From Sphingopyxis sp. (GTDB taxonomy: Bacteria; Pseudomonadota; Alphaproteobacteria; Sphingomonadales; Sphingomonadaceae): a stretch of 64,000 nucleotides of DNA. The stretch spans positions 3,914 to 67,913 of the forward strand of contig NVXM01000014.1 in NCBI GenBank assembly GCA_002733865.1, written 5' to 3'. The notes below the pieces were generated by a model. The model was not told where the DNA came from and made no database searches. It was given only the letters and a program-made list of their open reading frames with translations. Shown in pieces: positions 23,285-32,993 of the stretch; positions within the stretch are counted from its first letter, which is position 1; the number at the start of each line of letters is the position of its first letter. The translations under genes were made by a program, and so were the position numbers.

Positions 23285-24752
23285 GGACCTGGAAGACCAG
23301 CTAATCGAGGACCTGGCGCAGTTCACCCATGATCCGCTCGGTTGCGCGCTGTATTCGTTCCCCTGGGGCGAGGGCGAGCTGGCTGGTGTTGATGGGCCCA
23401 GAGACTGGCAGGCCGACACCATGCGGGACATCGGCAAGCACCTCAGCAACCCTGAGACGCGCTTCGAGCCGCTGATGATCGCGGTGGCCTCCGGTCACGG
23501 CATCGGCAAGTCCGCCGATATCGGCATGATCCTGCACTGGGCCATGTCCACCTGCGAAGACTGCAAGGTGGTGTATACGGCCAACACCGAGAACCAGCTG
23601 CGCACCAAGACCGGCCCGGAGCTGGCGAAGTGGTTCAGGCTGGCGATCAACAGCCACTGGTTCAAGCCAACCGCCACCGCGATCTACGCCAACGACGAGG
23701 GCCACGAAAAAAGCTGGCGGGCTGATGCGGTGCCATGGTCCGAGCAGAACACCGAAGCGTTCGCCGGCCTGCACAACAAGGGCAAGCGGATTGTCCTGGT
23801 GTTCGACGAAGCCTCGAACATCGCCGACAAGGTCTGGGAGGTCGCCGAGGGCGCGCTCACGGACGAAGACACCGAGATCATCTGGATAGCCTTCGGTAAC
23901 CCGACGCGCAACAGCGGCCGGTTCCGTGAATGCTTCCGGCGCTTCAAGCATCGCTGGATCACCCGGCAGATCGACAGCCGCACAGTCGAGGGTACCAACA
24001 AGGCCCAGATCCAGAAGTGGATCGACGACTACGGCGAAGACAGCGACTTTGTGCGTGTCCGGGTCCGGGGCATGTTCCCCAGGGCGTCCGACCTGCAGCT
24101 GATCCCCAGTGACTGGACAGCAGAGGCCATGCGGCGTGAGGCCGTGTTCGGGCTGGATGACGCGATGGTCTGCGGTATCGACATCGCCCGCGGTGGTATC
24201 GACAACAACGTGATCCGGTTCCGTCGCGGAATGGACGCGCGATCGATCAAGCCGATCAAGATCCCGGGCAGTGAGACGCGCAACACCACGGTGTTCATCG
24301 CCAAGGTCTGCACGCTGGTGCAGGAACATCGGCCCGATGCGGTATTCGTGGACTCAACTGGCGTCGGTGGCCCTGTAGCGGACCAGCTCCGGCGCTTGAT
24401 GCCTGGCGTCCCGATCATCGATGTGAATTTCGCCAGCGCGGCGCCCGATCGGCACTACGCGAACATGCGCACATACATCTGGTGGCGGCTGCGCGAAGCC
24501 ATCAGGGCAGGGCTAGCGCTGAATGACGATCCAGACCTGGAGCAAGAGCTGACCAGTCCGGAGTACGACCACAACGCCTCTGACCAGATCGCGCTGGAAA
24601 AGAAAAAGGACATCAAGAAGCGCCTGGGCATCAGCCCCGACGATGGCGATGCATTGGCGCTGACCTTCACATTCCCGGTCCAGCGCAACCGACACCACGG
24701 CGATAACGGTACCGGCCTGACGTCCGAGTACGACCCATTTGCGAGGAAATAG
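23262..24752 (+). CDS. terL: Terminase large subunit (about 496 aa)
   Basis: GTG 23262 is preferred as start; an in-frame TTG lies at 23235. Features: ATPase with Walker A-like ASGHGIGKSADIG, Walker B VLVFDEAS, the nuclease aspartates in CGIDIARGGIDN and VFVDSTGVGG, and the final GDALALTFTF. The motor that cuts and packages phage DNA into the prohead with the small subunit. Confidence 0.92.
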   Translation, partial: NAQAPKPEDLEDQLIEDLAQFTHDPLGCALYSFPWGEGELAGVDGPRDWQADTMRDIGKHLSNPETRFEPLMIAVASGHGIGKSADIGMILHWAMSTCEDCKVVYTANTENQLRTKTGPELAKWFRLAINSHWFKPTATAIYANDEGHEKSWRADAVPWSEQNTEAFAGLHNKGKRIVLVFDEASNIADKVWEVAEGALTDEDTEIIWIAFGNPTRNSGRFRECFRRFKHRWITRQIDSRTVEGTNKAQIQKWIDDYGEDSDFVRVRVRGMFPRASDLQLIPSDWTAEAMRREAVFGLDDAMVCGIDIARGGIDNNVIRFRRGMDARSIKPIKIPGSETRNTTVFIAKVCTLVQEHRPDAVFVDSTGVGGPVADQLRRLMPGVPIIDVNFASAAPDRHYANMRTYIWWRLREAIRAGLALNDDPDLEQELTSPEYDHNASDQIALEKKKDIKKRLGISPDDGDALALTFTFPVQRNRHHGDNGTGLTSEYDPFARK

Positions 24753-24754
24753 AC

Positions 24755-25021
24755 ATGTGCGCCAAGAAGATCTTCAAGTCGACGGTCGGCGGTTTGCTGG
24801 GCGGCCTGCTGGGTGATTCAATGAAAGCCCCCAAGCCTCCGTCTGCGCCACCGCCACCCAATCCGGCCGCCACGGCTGTTGACCCGGGTGTATCGGCTGC
24901 CCGTGAAGACGAACGCCGCCGTCGCGCTGCTGCAGCTGGCCAGAGCAGCACCATCCTGACCGGTGCCGGCGGTCTCACTCAATCTGCCCAGACCGGGCAG
25001 AAAACCCTGTTGGGTGCGTAA
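24755..25021 (+). CDS. Small phage protein between terminase and portal (88 aa)
   Basis: The N-terminus (MCAKKIFKSTVGGLLGGLLG) is a short amphipathic helix; then comes a proline-rich stretch and a charged helix with several arginines. Similar short proteins sit between TerL and the portal in podoviruses; one of the internal virion proteins here (32984) starts likewise with MCVSSLF. It may be a minor head component. One-base spacing to the portal start. Confidence 0.6.
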   Translation: MCAKKIFKSTVGGLLGGLLGDSMKAPKPPSAPPPPNPAATAVDPGVSAAREDERRRRAAAAGQSSTILTGAGGLTQSAQTGQKTLLGA

Positions 25022-26709
25022 TGGCTGATTCACTGCGTCAACACCTCGAGCGCCGGTATACCCAGCTGAAGTCCGAGCGGGCGAAGGGCTGGGAGACGTC
25101 CTGGCGCGATCTGTCGGACTTCATCGAGCCGCGGACGGGGCGTTGGTCGCTCAGTGATACCAACGATGGCAGGCGGCGTGATCAGAAGATCAGCAACAAC
25201 AAGGCTCGCCTGTCCCTCAGGGCGATGAAGGCCGGGATGATGAGCGGCATCACCAGTCCCGCTCGCCCGTGGTTCAAGCTGGCAACGCCTGATCCGGACA
25301 TGATGGAGTACGGGCCAGTGAAGGTGTGGCTGCATCAAGCAGAAATGGCCATGCGTGAGGTATTCGCACGCTCCAACCTCTACAACGCGCTGCCCCAGAT
25401 CTATGGCGAGTGCGGCCTGTATGGCACTGCATCGCTTTTTGCCATGGGCGACAGCTCCGAGCTTGTGCGCTTCTATCCGTTCACCATCGGCAGCTACTGC
25501 ATAGCAAACAGCGCGCGGCTGCAGGTAGACACCAACTACCGTGAATTTAAGATGACTGCTCGCCAGATGGCGCAGCAGTTCGGCAAGGACAACCTCAGTC
25601 CTAACATCATGCGTGCGCTGGAGAACAGCTCAGAATCGATGTTCGACGTCTGCCATGCCATCGAGCCGAATGAAGACAGGGTGGAGGGCAAGCGCGACAA
25701 CCAGAACATGGCCTATCGGTCGGTGTACTGGGAGAAGGGCAGCGACCAGGACAGGGTGCTGAGAAAGTCTGGCTTCCGTGACTACCCCGCCATGACGCCG
25801 CGCTGGGACGTACTGGGCGAAGACGTCTACGGCACCGGCCCTGGTGACATCGCTATCGGTGACACCCGCGGCCTGCAACTAATGGAGAAACGCAAGCTCG
25901 AGCTGCTGGAGAAGGGCGCTCGCCCGCCCATGACCGCTCCGGAGTCGTTGCGCAACCAGAAAGCCTCGATCGTTCCGGGCGATATCACCTACGTGAACGG
26001 CGCCCAGGGTATGCAAGGCTTTGTGCCTACCTACGTGCCTGACCCGAACTGGTTCATGGCTCTGCGTGGTGAGCTCAAGGAACACGAGATGCGCATCGAG
26101 GATGCGTTCTTTGTCGATCTGTTCCTGATGATCAGCCAGATGGACACCGTGCGCACTGCGACCGAGATCGCCGCCCGCAAGGAAGAAAAGATGTTGATGC
26201 TGGGGCCGGTGCTCGAGCGCTTGAACGATGAGCTGCTGGATCCGCTGATCGATCGGACTTTCGGGTTGATGCTCGAGCAAAGCGCTCCGATCTGGGCAGG
26301 ACTGGTACCTGGTCGGCCTGTACTGCCACCCCCACCGCAAGAGCTGTCCGGCATTGATCTGCGCATCGAGTACATCAGCATTCTGGCCCAGGCACAGAAA
26401 GCCCTGGGCGTTGCCAGCATCGAGCGCACGCTGGGCTTTGCCGGCAACCTGGCTGGCATGGAGCCGAGCGTCCTGGACAAGCTGGACATGGATCAGGCGG
26501 TTGACGAATACGCCGCCATGATCGGTGTGCCGCCTACCATGCTGCGCAACGATGACCAGGTCGCCGAGATCCGCAGGGCTCGCGCCGAAGCACAGCAGCA
26601 ACAGGCCCAGACTGAGCAGCTGGGGCAGGGCGTCCAGGCAGCCAAGCTGCTGTCCGAGACCGATGTCACCAGCCCTAACGCCCTTACAGCAATCACAGGT
26701 GGTTACTGA
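25021..26709 (+). CDS. Portal protein, head-tail connector of podovirus type (562 aa)
   Basis: The N-terminal pattern (SDFIEPRTGRWSLSDTNDG; KAGMMSGITSPARPWFKL) and length fit the podoviral head-to-tail connector family (PF12236-type). Residues 460-560 include a helical clip/barrel region and a glutamine-rich end (EAQQQQAQTEQLGQGV). The dodecameric ring through which DNA passes. Overlaps the next start (ATGG/TGA). Confidence 0.9.
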   Translation: MADSLRQHLERRYTQLKSERAKGWETSWRDLSDFIEPRTGRWSLSDTNDGRRRDQKISNNKARLSLRAMKAGMMSGITSPARPWFKLATPDPDMMEYGPVKVWLHQAEMAMREVFARSNLYNALPQIYGECGLYGTASLFAMGDSSELVRFYPFTIGSYCIANSARLQVDTNYREFKMTARQMAQQFGKDNLSPNIMRALENSSESMFDVCHAIEPNEDRVEGKRDNQNMAYRSVYWEKGSDQDRVLRKSGFRDYPAMTPRWDVLGEDVYGTGPGDIAIGDTRGLQLMEKRKLELLEKGARPPMTAPESLRNQKASIVPGDITYVNGAQGMQGFVPTYVPDPNWFMALRGELKEHEMRIEDAFFVDLFLMISQMDTVRTATEIAARKEEKMLMLGPVLERLNDELLDPLIDRTFGLMLEQSAPIWAGLVPGRPVLPPPPQELSGIDLRIEYISILAQAQKALGVASIERTLGFAGNLAGMEPSVLDKLDMDQAVDEYAAMIGVPPTMLRNDDQVAEIRRARAEAQQQQAQTEQLGQGVQAAKLLSETDVTSPNALTAITGGY

Positions 26710-27035
26710 TGGCCAACGCAGCCGATGCCGAGCGCGTCAAGCGTGACCGCGAACGCGAGGAATTAGCGCAGCGCACCTCGGACGATGACTTTCTCTGGCT
26801 CATGAGCGAGCCGCGAGGTCGGAGGTTCCTCTGGCAGCTGATAGGGCTCTGCAATGTGTTCAAGCCCGTCTTCAACACCCATGGCGGGATCATGAATTTC
26901 AACGAAGGCCGACGCGATGTCGGCCTTTTTCTTTTGGGGCGTATCAACACCCTGTGTCCGCACCTGTACGCGGTCGCAGCGGCCGAGAACGCTCCGCAAA
27001 TAGATGATACCGAAGAGGTAGAGAACGATGACTGA
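26709..27035 (+). CDS. Bbp19-like phage protein (108 aa)
   Basis: DFLWLMSEPRGRRFLWQLIG and CNVFKPVFNTHGGIMNFNEG, with RRDVGLFLLGRI, match the short Bbp19-type protein found between portal and scaffold in BPP-1-like podoviruses. The end is acidic (DDTEEVENDD). Exact function unknown; the position suggests a head-assembly or connector role. Confidence 0.75.
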   Translation: MANAADAERVKRDREREELAQRTSDDDFLWLMSEPRGRRFLWQLIGLCNVFKPVFNTHGGIMNFNEGRRDVGLFLLGRINTLCPHLYAVAAAENAPQIDDTEEVENDD

Positions 27036-27708
27036 CGAGACTCAAGCTGCAGCCGCACAGGACACCACCGCCGCGACTCAAGCCGATGCCGCGCAGTCGG
27101 AAAGCTCTTTGCCCACTCCGGACGCCGTAACCCCACCACCGACCGAAGCAGTCCAGCAGGAAGAGGGCGCCAAGACCGGTGATAAGGCCAAAGCGGAAGG
27201 GGAAGGCAAGGAGACGGACGACAAGGACAAAGCTGCTGGTGCTCCCGAGGAGTACGCCGACTTTACCGTGCCCGATGGCGTTGAGATGGACGCTGATGTG
27301 CTGACCGAGTTCAAAGGCATAGCCAAGGAACTGGGGATCTCGCAAGAGACCGCACAGAAGTTCATCGATCTGCAGGCGGGTATGGAGACCAAGCGTGCGG
27401 AAGCACTGCAGCAGGCCCTTGCCGACCAATCGCAGCAATGGATGGACCAGGTCAAGAACGACAAGGAGATCGGCGGCGAGCAATACGACAGCACTGTCAA
27501 GCTCGCCACGAAGACCATCGAGGCTTTTGGTTCACCTGAACTGCGCGCCGTGCTGAACGACTCAGGCCTGGGTAACCACCCGGAGCTGGTGAAGTTCTGT
27601 CATCGCATTGGCAAAGCCATGTCCGAGGACGGGCTTGTCATGGGCGGCTCACAGGAAGGCGGAGAGAAAGATATTGCTTCGCGTCTCTGGGGTCAGCAAT
27701 CAAATTAA
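27028..27708 (+). CDS. Putative scaffolding protein (226 aa)
   Basis: A low-complexity, Ala/Gln/Glu-rich first third, then EYADFTVPDGVEMDADVLTE and helical segments, the usual build of podoviral scaffold proteins. It lies directly before the capsid gene and overlaps the previous gene by 8 bases. It would guide capsid assembly and leave the prohead. Confidence 0.8.
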   Translation: MTDETQAAAAQDTTAATQADAAQSESSLPTPDAVTPPPTEAVQQEEGAKTGDKAKAEGEGKETDDKDKAAGAPEEYADFTVPDGVEMDADVLTEFKGIAKELGISQETAQKFIDLQAGMETKRAEALQQALADQSQQWMDQVKNDKEIGGEQYDSTVKLATKTIEAFGSPELRAVLNDSGLGNHPELVKFCHRIGKAMSEDGLVMGGSQEGGEKDIASRLWGQQSN

Positions 27709-27722
27709 GTGAGGAATGAATC

Positions 27723-28724
27723 ATGTCTACCTTGGCGAATAAGGTAACTCTGCTGGACGTAGCAAAAACCTTTGGCCCTGATGGCAAGCCTGCAGCGATT
27801 GCCGAGCTTCTCAGTCAGGAAAACGAAATGCTGATGGATATGCCGTGGCGCGAGGGCAACCTGCCCACTGGCCACCGCGTTACCGTCCGCACCGGCTTGC
27901 CGGATGCGATCTTCCGTAAGCTGAACAGCGGTGTGCCGGCAAGCAAGGCGACCACCGCTCAGCTGGATGAAGCGTGCGGCATCCTGGAAGCGCGCTCCGA
28001 GGTCGATAAAGACCTGGCCATGTTGAACGGCAACACCGCAGCGTTCCGCCTGAGCCAGTCGAAGGCCTTCATGGAGTCGATGAACCAGAGCATGCAGAAC
28101 CAGGTGATCTATGGTGACCGCATGACCCCGGAAGCGTTCGTTGGTGTGGCTCCGCGCTTTGATGACGTGCCCACCACGTCTGGCGGATCCGCGAGCAAGG
28201 CCAACGTGATCGATGCTGGCGGTACCGGCACCGATAACACCTCGATCTGGCTGTTCGGCTGGGGCGAGCACAGCATCCACGGCATTTATCCCAAGGGATC
28301 GCAGGCCGGCCTGGTACACAACGACCTGGGCGAGGGTGATGCGTTCGACAGCGAAGGCAACCGCTTCCGCGCTCTGATGGACCAGTACCAGTGGAAGTGC
28401 GGCATCGCCGTGCCGGATTGGCGCTATGTGGTTCGCATCGCGAACATCGATGTGTCAGAGCTGAGCAAGAACGCCTCCGCCGGCGCTGATCTAATCGACC
28501 TGATGACTCAGGCCGTCGAGCAAATCCACAGCCTGACCGGCGTCACTCCGGCCTTCTACGGCAACCGCACCATCCGCAGCTTCTTGCGGCGTCAAACGGT
28601 CAACAAGGTGGCATCTGGCACCCTCGAGTACGACACCGTCGGCGGCAAGCCCGCTCTGCGGTTCGCCGAGGTCCCGGTGCGTCGTGTCGACGCGATCATC
28701 AACAACGAAGCCCGTGTGGTCTAA
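27723..28724 (+). CDS. Major capsid protein (333 aa)
   Basis: Position after the scaffold, length, and the patterns ENEMLMDMPWREGNLPTGHR, TGLPDAIFRKLNSGVP and GSQAGLVHNDLGEGDAFDSE fit the capsid family of BPP-1/Bcep22-like phages (HK97 fold). A GAGG ribosome-binding site precedes the ATG. It builds the icosahedral shell. Confidence 0.88.
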   Translation: MSTLANKVTLLDVAKTFGPDGKPAAIAELLSQENEMLMDMPWREGNLPTGHRVTVRTGLPDAIFRKLNSGVPASKATTAQLDEACGILEARSEVDKDLAMLNGNTAAFRLSQSKAFMESMNQSMQNQVIYGDRMTPEAFVGVAPRFDDVPTTSGGSASKANVIDAGGTGTDNTSIWLFGWGEHSIHGIYPKGSQAGLVHNDLGEGDAFDSEGNRFRALMDQYQWKCGIAVPDWRYVVRIANIDVSELSKNASAGADLIDLMTQAVEQIHSLTGVTPAFYGNRTIRSFLRRQTVNKVASGTLEYDTVGGKPALRFAEVPVRRVDAIINNEARVV

Positions 28725-28735
28725 GGAGACTGATC

Positions 28736-29200
28736 ATGTACCTCGATAAGCAAGCGGAATTTTCCGATGCTCAGGCGGTCACCTCGACCGCCATTTCCAC
28801 CAACGTTATGGACCTGTTCGCGGGCACTCGCTCCGATGCGGTCAATAACACCCTTCGCGACATCGGTACCGGCCAGGACGTGTACCTGGTGGTGATCACT
28901 CAGACCGCAGCAACCGACACCAGTAGCGATGCCACCCTGGCTATCACGCTGGAGTCCGACTCCGTTGCGGGCCTGAGCGCTTCGCCAACGGTGCACTTCA
29001 CCACTGGTGCGCTGGCGTTCGCAGCATTCTCGCCGGCGGGCACTGTGCTGGCCTCGGCGAAGCTGCCAGCGGGTAATTACGAGCGCTATCTCGGTGTGCG
29101 TTACACCGTGGCCAGCGGCCCGCTGACTGCTGGTGCTTTCGATGCGTTCCTGACCACTGATGTGGATGCATGGCGCGCTTACGCTAAAAACTACGTGTGA
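28736..29200 (+). CDS. Bbp16-like capsid cement protein (154 aa)
   Basis: The start (YLDKQAEFSDAQAVTSTAIS, then TNVMDLF) and all-beta look with TLAITLESDS and SAKLPAGNYERYLGVRY match the Bbp16-type proteins encoded right after the capsid gene. They decorate and stabilise the shell. AGGAG-like site 8 bases before ATG. Confidence 0.8.
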   Translation: MYLDKQAEFSDAQAVTSTAISTNVMDLFAGTRSDAVNNTLRDIGTGQDVYLVVITQTAATDTSSDATLAITLESDSVAGLSASPTVHFTTGALAFAAFSPAGTVLASAKLPAGNYERYLGVRYTVASGPLTAGAFDAFLTTDVDAWRAYAKNYV

Positions 29201-29208
29201 GGTGACCT

Positions 29209-29559
29209 ATGAAACAGTACCGGGTTACTCACATTCGCCATTTCATTGGCGGCAGGATGGTTTTCCCTGACAGAGGCGACGCTTCCATCGTCACGCTTCC
29301 GAAGGGCGTCGAACCAGGCAAGCATCTTGTTGAGCTGAAAAGCGCGGCAGAGCCAGCCGCCACCACACCCCCCAACCCAAACACGAAAGGATTCGTAGCC
29401 AAGCACGCCGGCGGTGGTCACTACCGCATTGAGGACGCTCAGGGAGAGCGCGTCGGCGATTTCAGCGGCACCAAGGAAGAGGCCGAGGCAGAAGCAGCAC
29501 GGATGAACGCAGGCGATCCGGATCTGGATGATCTGGACAACGGACTGCCCGACGCCTGA
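29209..29559 (+). CDS. Hypothetical virion-region protein (116 aa)
   Basis: An N-terminal beta-rich part (MKQYRVTHIRHFIGGRMVFP), a proline-rich hinge and a C-terminal module (KHAGGGHYRIEDAQGERVGD; SGTKEEAEAEAARMN) similar to short domains seen in phage head proteins. An intrinsic terminator follows 20 bases after the stop, so the head transcript can end here. Confidence 0.65.
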   Translation: MKQYRVTHIRHFIGGRMVFPDRGDASIVTLPKGVEPGKHLVELKSAAEPAATTPPNPNTKGFVAKHAGGGHYRIEDAQGERVGDFSGTKEEAEAEAARMNAGDPDLDDLDNGLPDA

Positions 29560-29580
29560 GCAGTAGGCACCACCACATAT

Positions 29581-29607
29581 AGGGCCCTGCGGGGCCCTAT
29601 TTTTTTA
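29581..29607 (+). terminator. Rho-independent terminator between head and tail genes
   Basis: AGGGCCC and GGGCCCT form a 7-base GC-only stem with a TGCG loop, followed by A and seven Ts. Inside the late operon it would lower expression of tail genes compared with head genes unless antiterminated. Confidence 0.85.
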
Positions 29608-29621
29608 CCCAAGGATTCCCC

Positions 29622-30218
29622 ATGGCCAGTGTCGTTCAAATCTGCAATATGGCGTTGACCCGCATTGGCCAGAGCCAGTTGATCACCTCGCTCGACGAGC
29701 AGAGCCTGGCCGCTGAGTTGTGCACGCTGCATTACGCAGATGCGCGCGACTTTGTTCTTCGCGACTTTGATTGGCCTTTCGCTGAAGCGCGTGTATTCCT
29801 CTCCGATATCGGTTCCCCGCCGGTCAACTGGTCGTTCCGTTACCGGTACCCGACCGACTGCCTCAAAGCCCGCCGCATCGCCATTCCTGGCAACGAGAAC
29901 CCCACCGCCGACCAGCGCACGCCCTACAAGGTGGTTCATGCTGCCGGTGGCCGCGCGATCATCACCAACCAGCAGGAAGCCGAGCTGGTCTATACCGTGC
30001 GGGTTGAGGACACCACCTACTTTGATCCGATGTTCGTGTCCGCTTTGGCGTGGCGTCTGGGCTCCGAGCTGGCGATCGGTCTGCAGGTGCGGCCGGAGAA
30101 CTTCAACGCCGCCCAGCAGCAGTACATGTTCGTGCTGGGGCAGGCGCAGGCGGTGGCATTGGCAGAGGCAGAACAGCTGCCGCTGCCTGAGTCTGAATTC
30201 ATTACGGCGCGCAACTGA
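29622..30218 (+). CDS. Tail tubular protein A-like adaptor (198 aa)
   Basis: The N-terminus SVVQICNMALTRIGQSQLIT and the CTLHYADARDFVLRDFDWPF segment are characteristic of the T7 gp11-like tail adaptor family, which docks under the portal. Full length. Its stop overlaps the start of the nozzle gene. Confidence 0.87.
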   Translation: MASVVQICNMALTRIGQSQLITSLDEQSLAAELCTLHYADARDFVLRDFDWPFAEARVFLSDIGSPPVNWSFRYRYPTDCLKARRIAIPGNENPTADQRTPYKVVHAAGGRAIITNQQEAELVYTVRVEDTTYFDPMFVSALAWRLGSELAIGLQVRPENFNAAQQQYMFVLGQAQAVALAEAEQLPLPESEFITARN

Positions 30219-32533
30219 TGGGTACCAGCCTGATTCAGCCCTCGTTTGCCTCGGGTGAGCTCGCGCCGTCGCTGTATGCGCGGGTTGACCTGGCGCGGTA
30301 CCAGAACGGCCTGCGGCTGTGCCGTAACTTCATCGTCATGCCCTATGGCGGCATCAAGAATCGACCCGGTACGGTGTTCATCACCCCGACCAAGGCCAAT
30401 GGCAAGGCCCGCCTGATCCCGTTCGAGTTCAACGACGAGCAGACCTATGTGCTGGAGTTTGGCAACTTGTATATGCGGGTCTACAAGGACGGGGGCATCG
30501 TCGAAACCAGCCCGGGCGTGCCCTATGAGATTGTGACACCGTTCACAGAGGCGCAGCTGTTTTCCCTGAACTACACGCAAAGCGCTGACGTGATGACGCT
30601 GGTGCACCCGGCCCATGAGCCGCGCCAGTTGTCCCGCCTGGATCACGACGACTGGACGCTGGCGACCATCGCATTCATTCCTGGCATCGTCGCACCGACC
30701 GATCTGGCCGGTACCGCGCTGACCGGGGGAAGCGGGGCGACTTCACCGTATCGCTACGTGCTGACCTCGGTATCCGATGCCGACGTGCCTGAGGAGAGCC
30801 TGCCGACCGATACCCCAATCAGCGTCAGCAGCTTCGACAACAAGCCCGGGGCGGATCTGACCTGGACCGCCGAGCCCGACGCCGACTATTACAACGTCTA
30901 CAAGGACAACAACGGCTCCGGCATCTTCGGCTTCATCGGCCGGGCTGACGGGACCACCTTCACCGATAACAACATCCTGCCGACCAAGACGGACACGCCA
31001 CCGACCGGCAAGAACCCGTTTGTGGGTACCGGCAACTACCCGGGTGCCGTGGGCTACTACCAGCAGCGGCTGTGCTTCGCCGGCAGCGACCTCGGCCCGC
31101 AGACCATGTGGATGAGCAAGGTCGGCAACTTCAACAACTTCGGCTTCTCGACGCCGATCAAGGATGACGATTCGATCACCCTGACCATCGCATCGCGTCA
31201 GGTGCATCGGTTCCGCCACCTGGTGCAGCTGCAGGAGCTGCTGGGGCTCACCACCGGGGGCGAGTGGGTATTCCGAGGCTCTGACACTGGCCTGACCCCG
31301 AAAACCGTGCAGGCGAAGGTACAGAGCTACAACGGCAGCTCGCGCATTCCCCCGATCGTCGTCAACAACTCGGCGATCTATGTGCAGTCGCGCAACAACG
31401 TGGTGTCGTCACTGGCCTATACCTTCGAGTCGGACGGCTTCAATGGCGAAGACTTGACAAAATTCAGCCCTCACTTCTTCCGTGGCCATCAGCTTGTGGA
31501 CTGGACGTTCCAGCAGGTGCCCGATCGGTTGGTGTGGGCCGCGCGCGATGACGGCGTTCTGCTGTGCATGACCTTCCTGCCCGAAGAGCAGCTGATTGCC
31601 TGGCATCAGCACGTCACCGATGGTGCGGTTGAGTCGGTCTGTTCGATTGCCGAGGGCGACGAGGACGCGCTGTACCTGCTGGTGCGCCGCGAAGTGAATG
31701 GCAGCACGGTGCGGTACGTTGAACGCATGGCTAGCCGGCGCGTGGATGATGTGGAAGAGGCTTTTTTCGTTGATAGTGGCCTGACCTATGACGGCCGCAA
31801 CAAGACGCTCGAGCATAAGATCTCGCTGACCGGCGGCACCACCTGGAAGTATCCCGAGTCGCTGACGCTGAATGCGATCGGCCATAGCTCATTCACCAGT
31901 GATCTGATCGGCCGCACCCTGCGGATTCGGCTGGAAGGTGAGAGCGTGCGGGTCAAGGTCACGGCCGTGGCGTCCGGTACTGAAGCGACCGCTCAACTTG
32001 TGGAGATCTGCCCGGAGCCCTTGCGCGAGACCGAGACCAGCGACTGGGCCTTGATGGCCATGACGATATCAGGCCTGGATCACCTGGAAGGCAAGACGCT
32101 GGCGATCCTGACCGATGGCGACGTGCACCCGAACCAGGTCGTCAGCTCCGGATCAATCACCCTGCAGAGCGCTGCGGCCGTGGTGCATGCCGGCCTGCCG
32201 TACCTGGCAGAAGCAGAGACCCTGGAAATCGACTGGGCCGACCGGGATTCGAGCACGAAGCTGGATGCCCGCAAGGTCATTCCGGGCGTGACGCTCTTCC
32301 TGGAGGCATCGCGCAACTTCTGGGCAGGATCCGGCCCCGACAAGCTCTACGAGCAGAAAGCGCCATACCGCGTGCAGTACAACTCAGCGCTGCCCCTGCA
32401 GACCGGCGTCAGCTCGATGAAGATCAGCACAGCCTGGAGCGAGAAGGGCCGCGTGTACGTTCAGCAGCCCGATCCGTTGCCGCTTTCGATTCTCGCGATC
32501 ATTCCGGATGTGACCGTCAGTGGCAAAAGCTGA
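30218..32533 (+). CDS. Podoviral nozzle protein, gp12-like (771 aa)
   Basis: The N-terminus (SLIQPSFASGELAPSLYARV, then DLARYQNGLRLCRNFIVMPY) and the GGIKNRPGT motif are diagnostic of the tail nozzle/tubular protein B family. A fibronectin-like segment is apparent near 180-240 (SPYRYVLTSVSDADVPEES; NVYKDNNGSGIFGFIGRADG). It forms the short tail tube that DNA leaves through. Confidence 0.87.
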   Translation: MGTSLIQPSFASGELAPSLYARVDLARYQNGLRLCRNFIVMPYGGIKNRPGTVFITPTKANGKARLIPFEFNDEQTYVLEFGNLYMRVYKDGGIVETSPGVPYEIVTPFTEAQLFSLNYTQSADVMTLVHPAHEPRQLSRLDHDDWTLATIAFIPGIVAPTDLAGTALTGGSGATSPYRYVLTSVSDADVPEESLPTDTPISVSSFDNKPGADLTWTAEPDADYYNVYKDNNGSGIFGFIGRADGTTFTDNNILPTKTDTPPTGKNPFVGTGNYPGAVGYYQQRLCFAGSDLGPQTMWMSKVGNFNNFGFSTPIKDDDSITLTIASRQVHRFRHLVQLQELLGLTTGGEWVFRGSDTGLTPKTVQAKVQSYNGSSRIPPIVVNNSAIYVQSRNNVVSSLAYTFESDGFNGEDLTKFSPHFFRGHQLVDWTFQQVPDRLVWAARDDGVLLCMTFLPEEQLIAWHQHVTDGAVESVCSIAEGDEDALYLLVRREVNGSTVRYVERMASRRVDDVEEAFFVDSGLTYDGRNKTLEHKISLTGGTTWKYPESLTLNAIGHSSFTSDLIGRTLRIRLEGESVRVKVTAVASGTEATAQLVEICPEPLRETETSDWALMAMTISGLDHLEGKTLAILTDGDVHPNQVVSSGSITLQSAAAVVHAGLPYLAEAETLEIDWADRDSSTKLDARKVIPGVTLFLEASRNFWAGSGPDKLYEQKAPYRVQYNSALPLQTGVSSMKISTAWSEKGRVYVQQPDPLPLSILAIIPDVTVSGKS

Positions 32534-32993
32534 AGTACTTCCGCTCACCATGGCCGATATCGACGCCATCGAGCCCCTGGTGCGCCAGGCCGACCGCGAT
32601 GAGATTACCGAAGCTCTGGGCATACCCATGCGCGATGCGCTCAAGGACGGCATCCGGCACAGCTTCAAGGCGTCGAAGATCGTCGTCGAGGGATCAGTGG
32701 TCGCCGTGTTCGGTGACGCGCCGGTGAGCCTGCTCGGTGGCCTCGGCGTGCCCTGGTTGATCAGTACCGTGCACGTCGAGCGATATCCCCGGGCGTTTCT
32801 GGCCGTCTGCAAGCCTGAAGTGGCCGAGATGCTGACCCGCCACCCTGACCTGGTCAACTATGTGGACGTGCGCAACACCGTTGCCATCCGCTGGCTGGGG
32901 TGGCTTGGCTTCACTTTTGACGACCCGGAGCCCTATGGGCCCCAGGGAATGCTATTTCAACGATTCTGGATGCGGAGAGCGCCATGTGCGTGA
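32520..32993 (+). CDS. DUF2833/gp13-like acetyltransferase-fold protein (157 aa)
   Basis: GTG start at 32520, overlapping the nozzle gene. It has a GNAT-like layout: VVAVFGDAPVSLLGGLGVPW, then KPEVAEMLTRHPDLVNYVDV, and RWLGWLGFTF as the last strand-helix. In T7-like phages such proteins (gp13 family) stand just before the internal core genes. It may act in virion assembly; enzymatic activity is not evident. Confidence 0.75.
   Translation: MAKAEVLPLTMADIDAIEPLVRQADRDEITEALGIPMRDALKDGIRHSFKASKIVVEGSVVAVFGDAPVSLLGGLGVPWLISTVHVERYPRAFLAVCKPEVAEMLTRHPDLVNYVDVRNTVAIRWLGWLGFTFDDPEPYGPQGMLFQRFWMRRAPCA

Noticed and set aside
23301..24329. A 342-codon minus-strand open frame
   Set aside because: It is antisense to the terminase large subunit and has no motif of its own.
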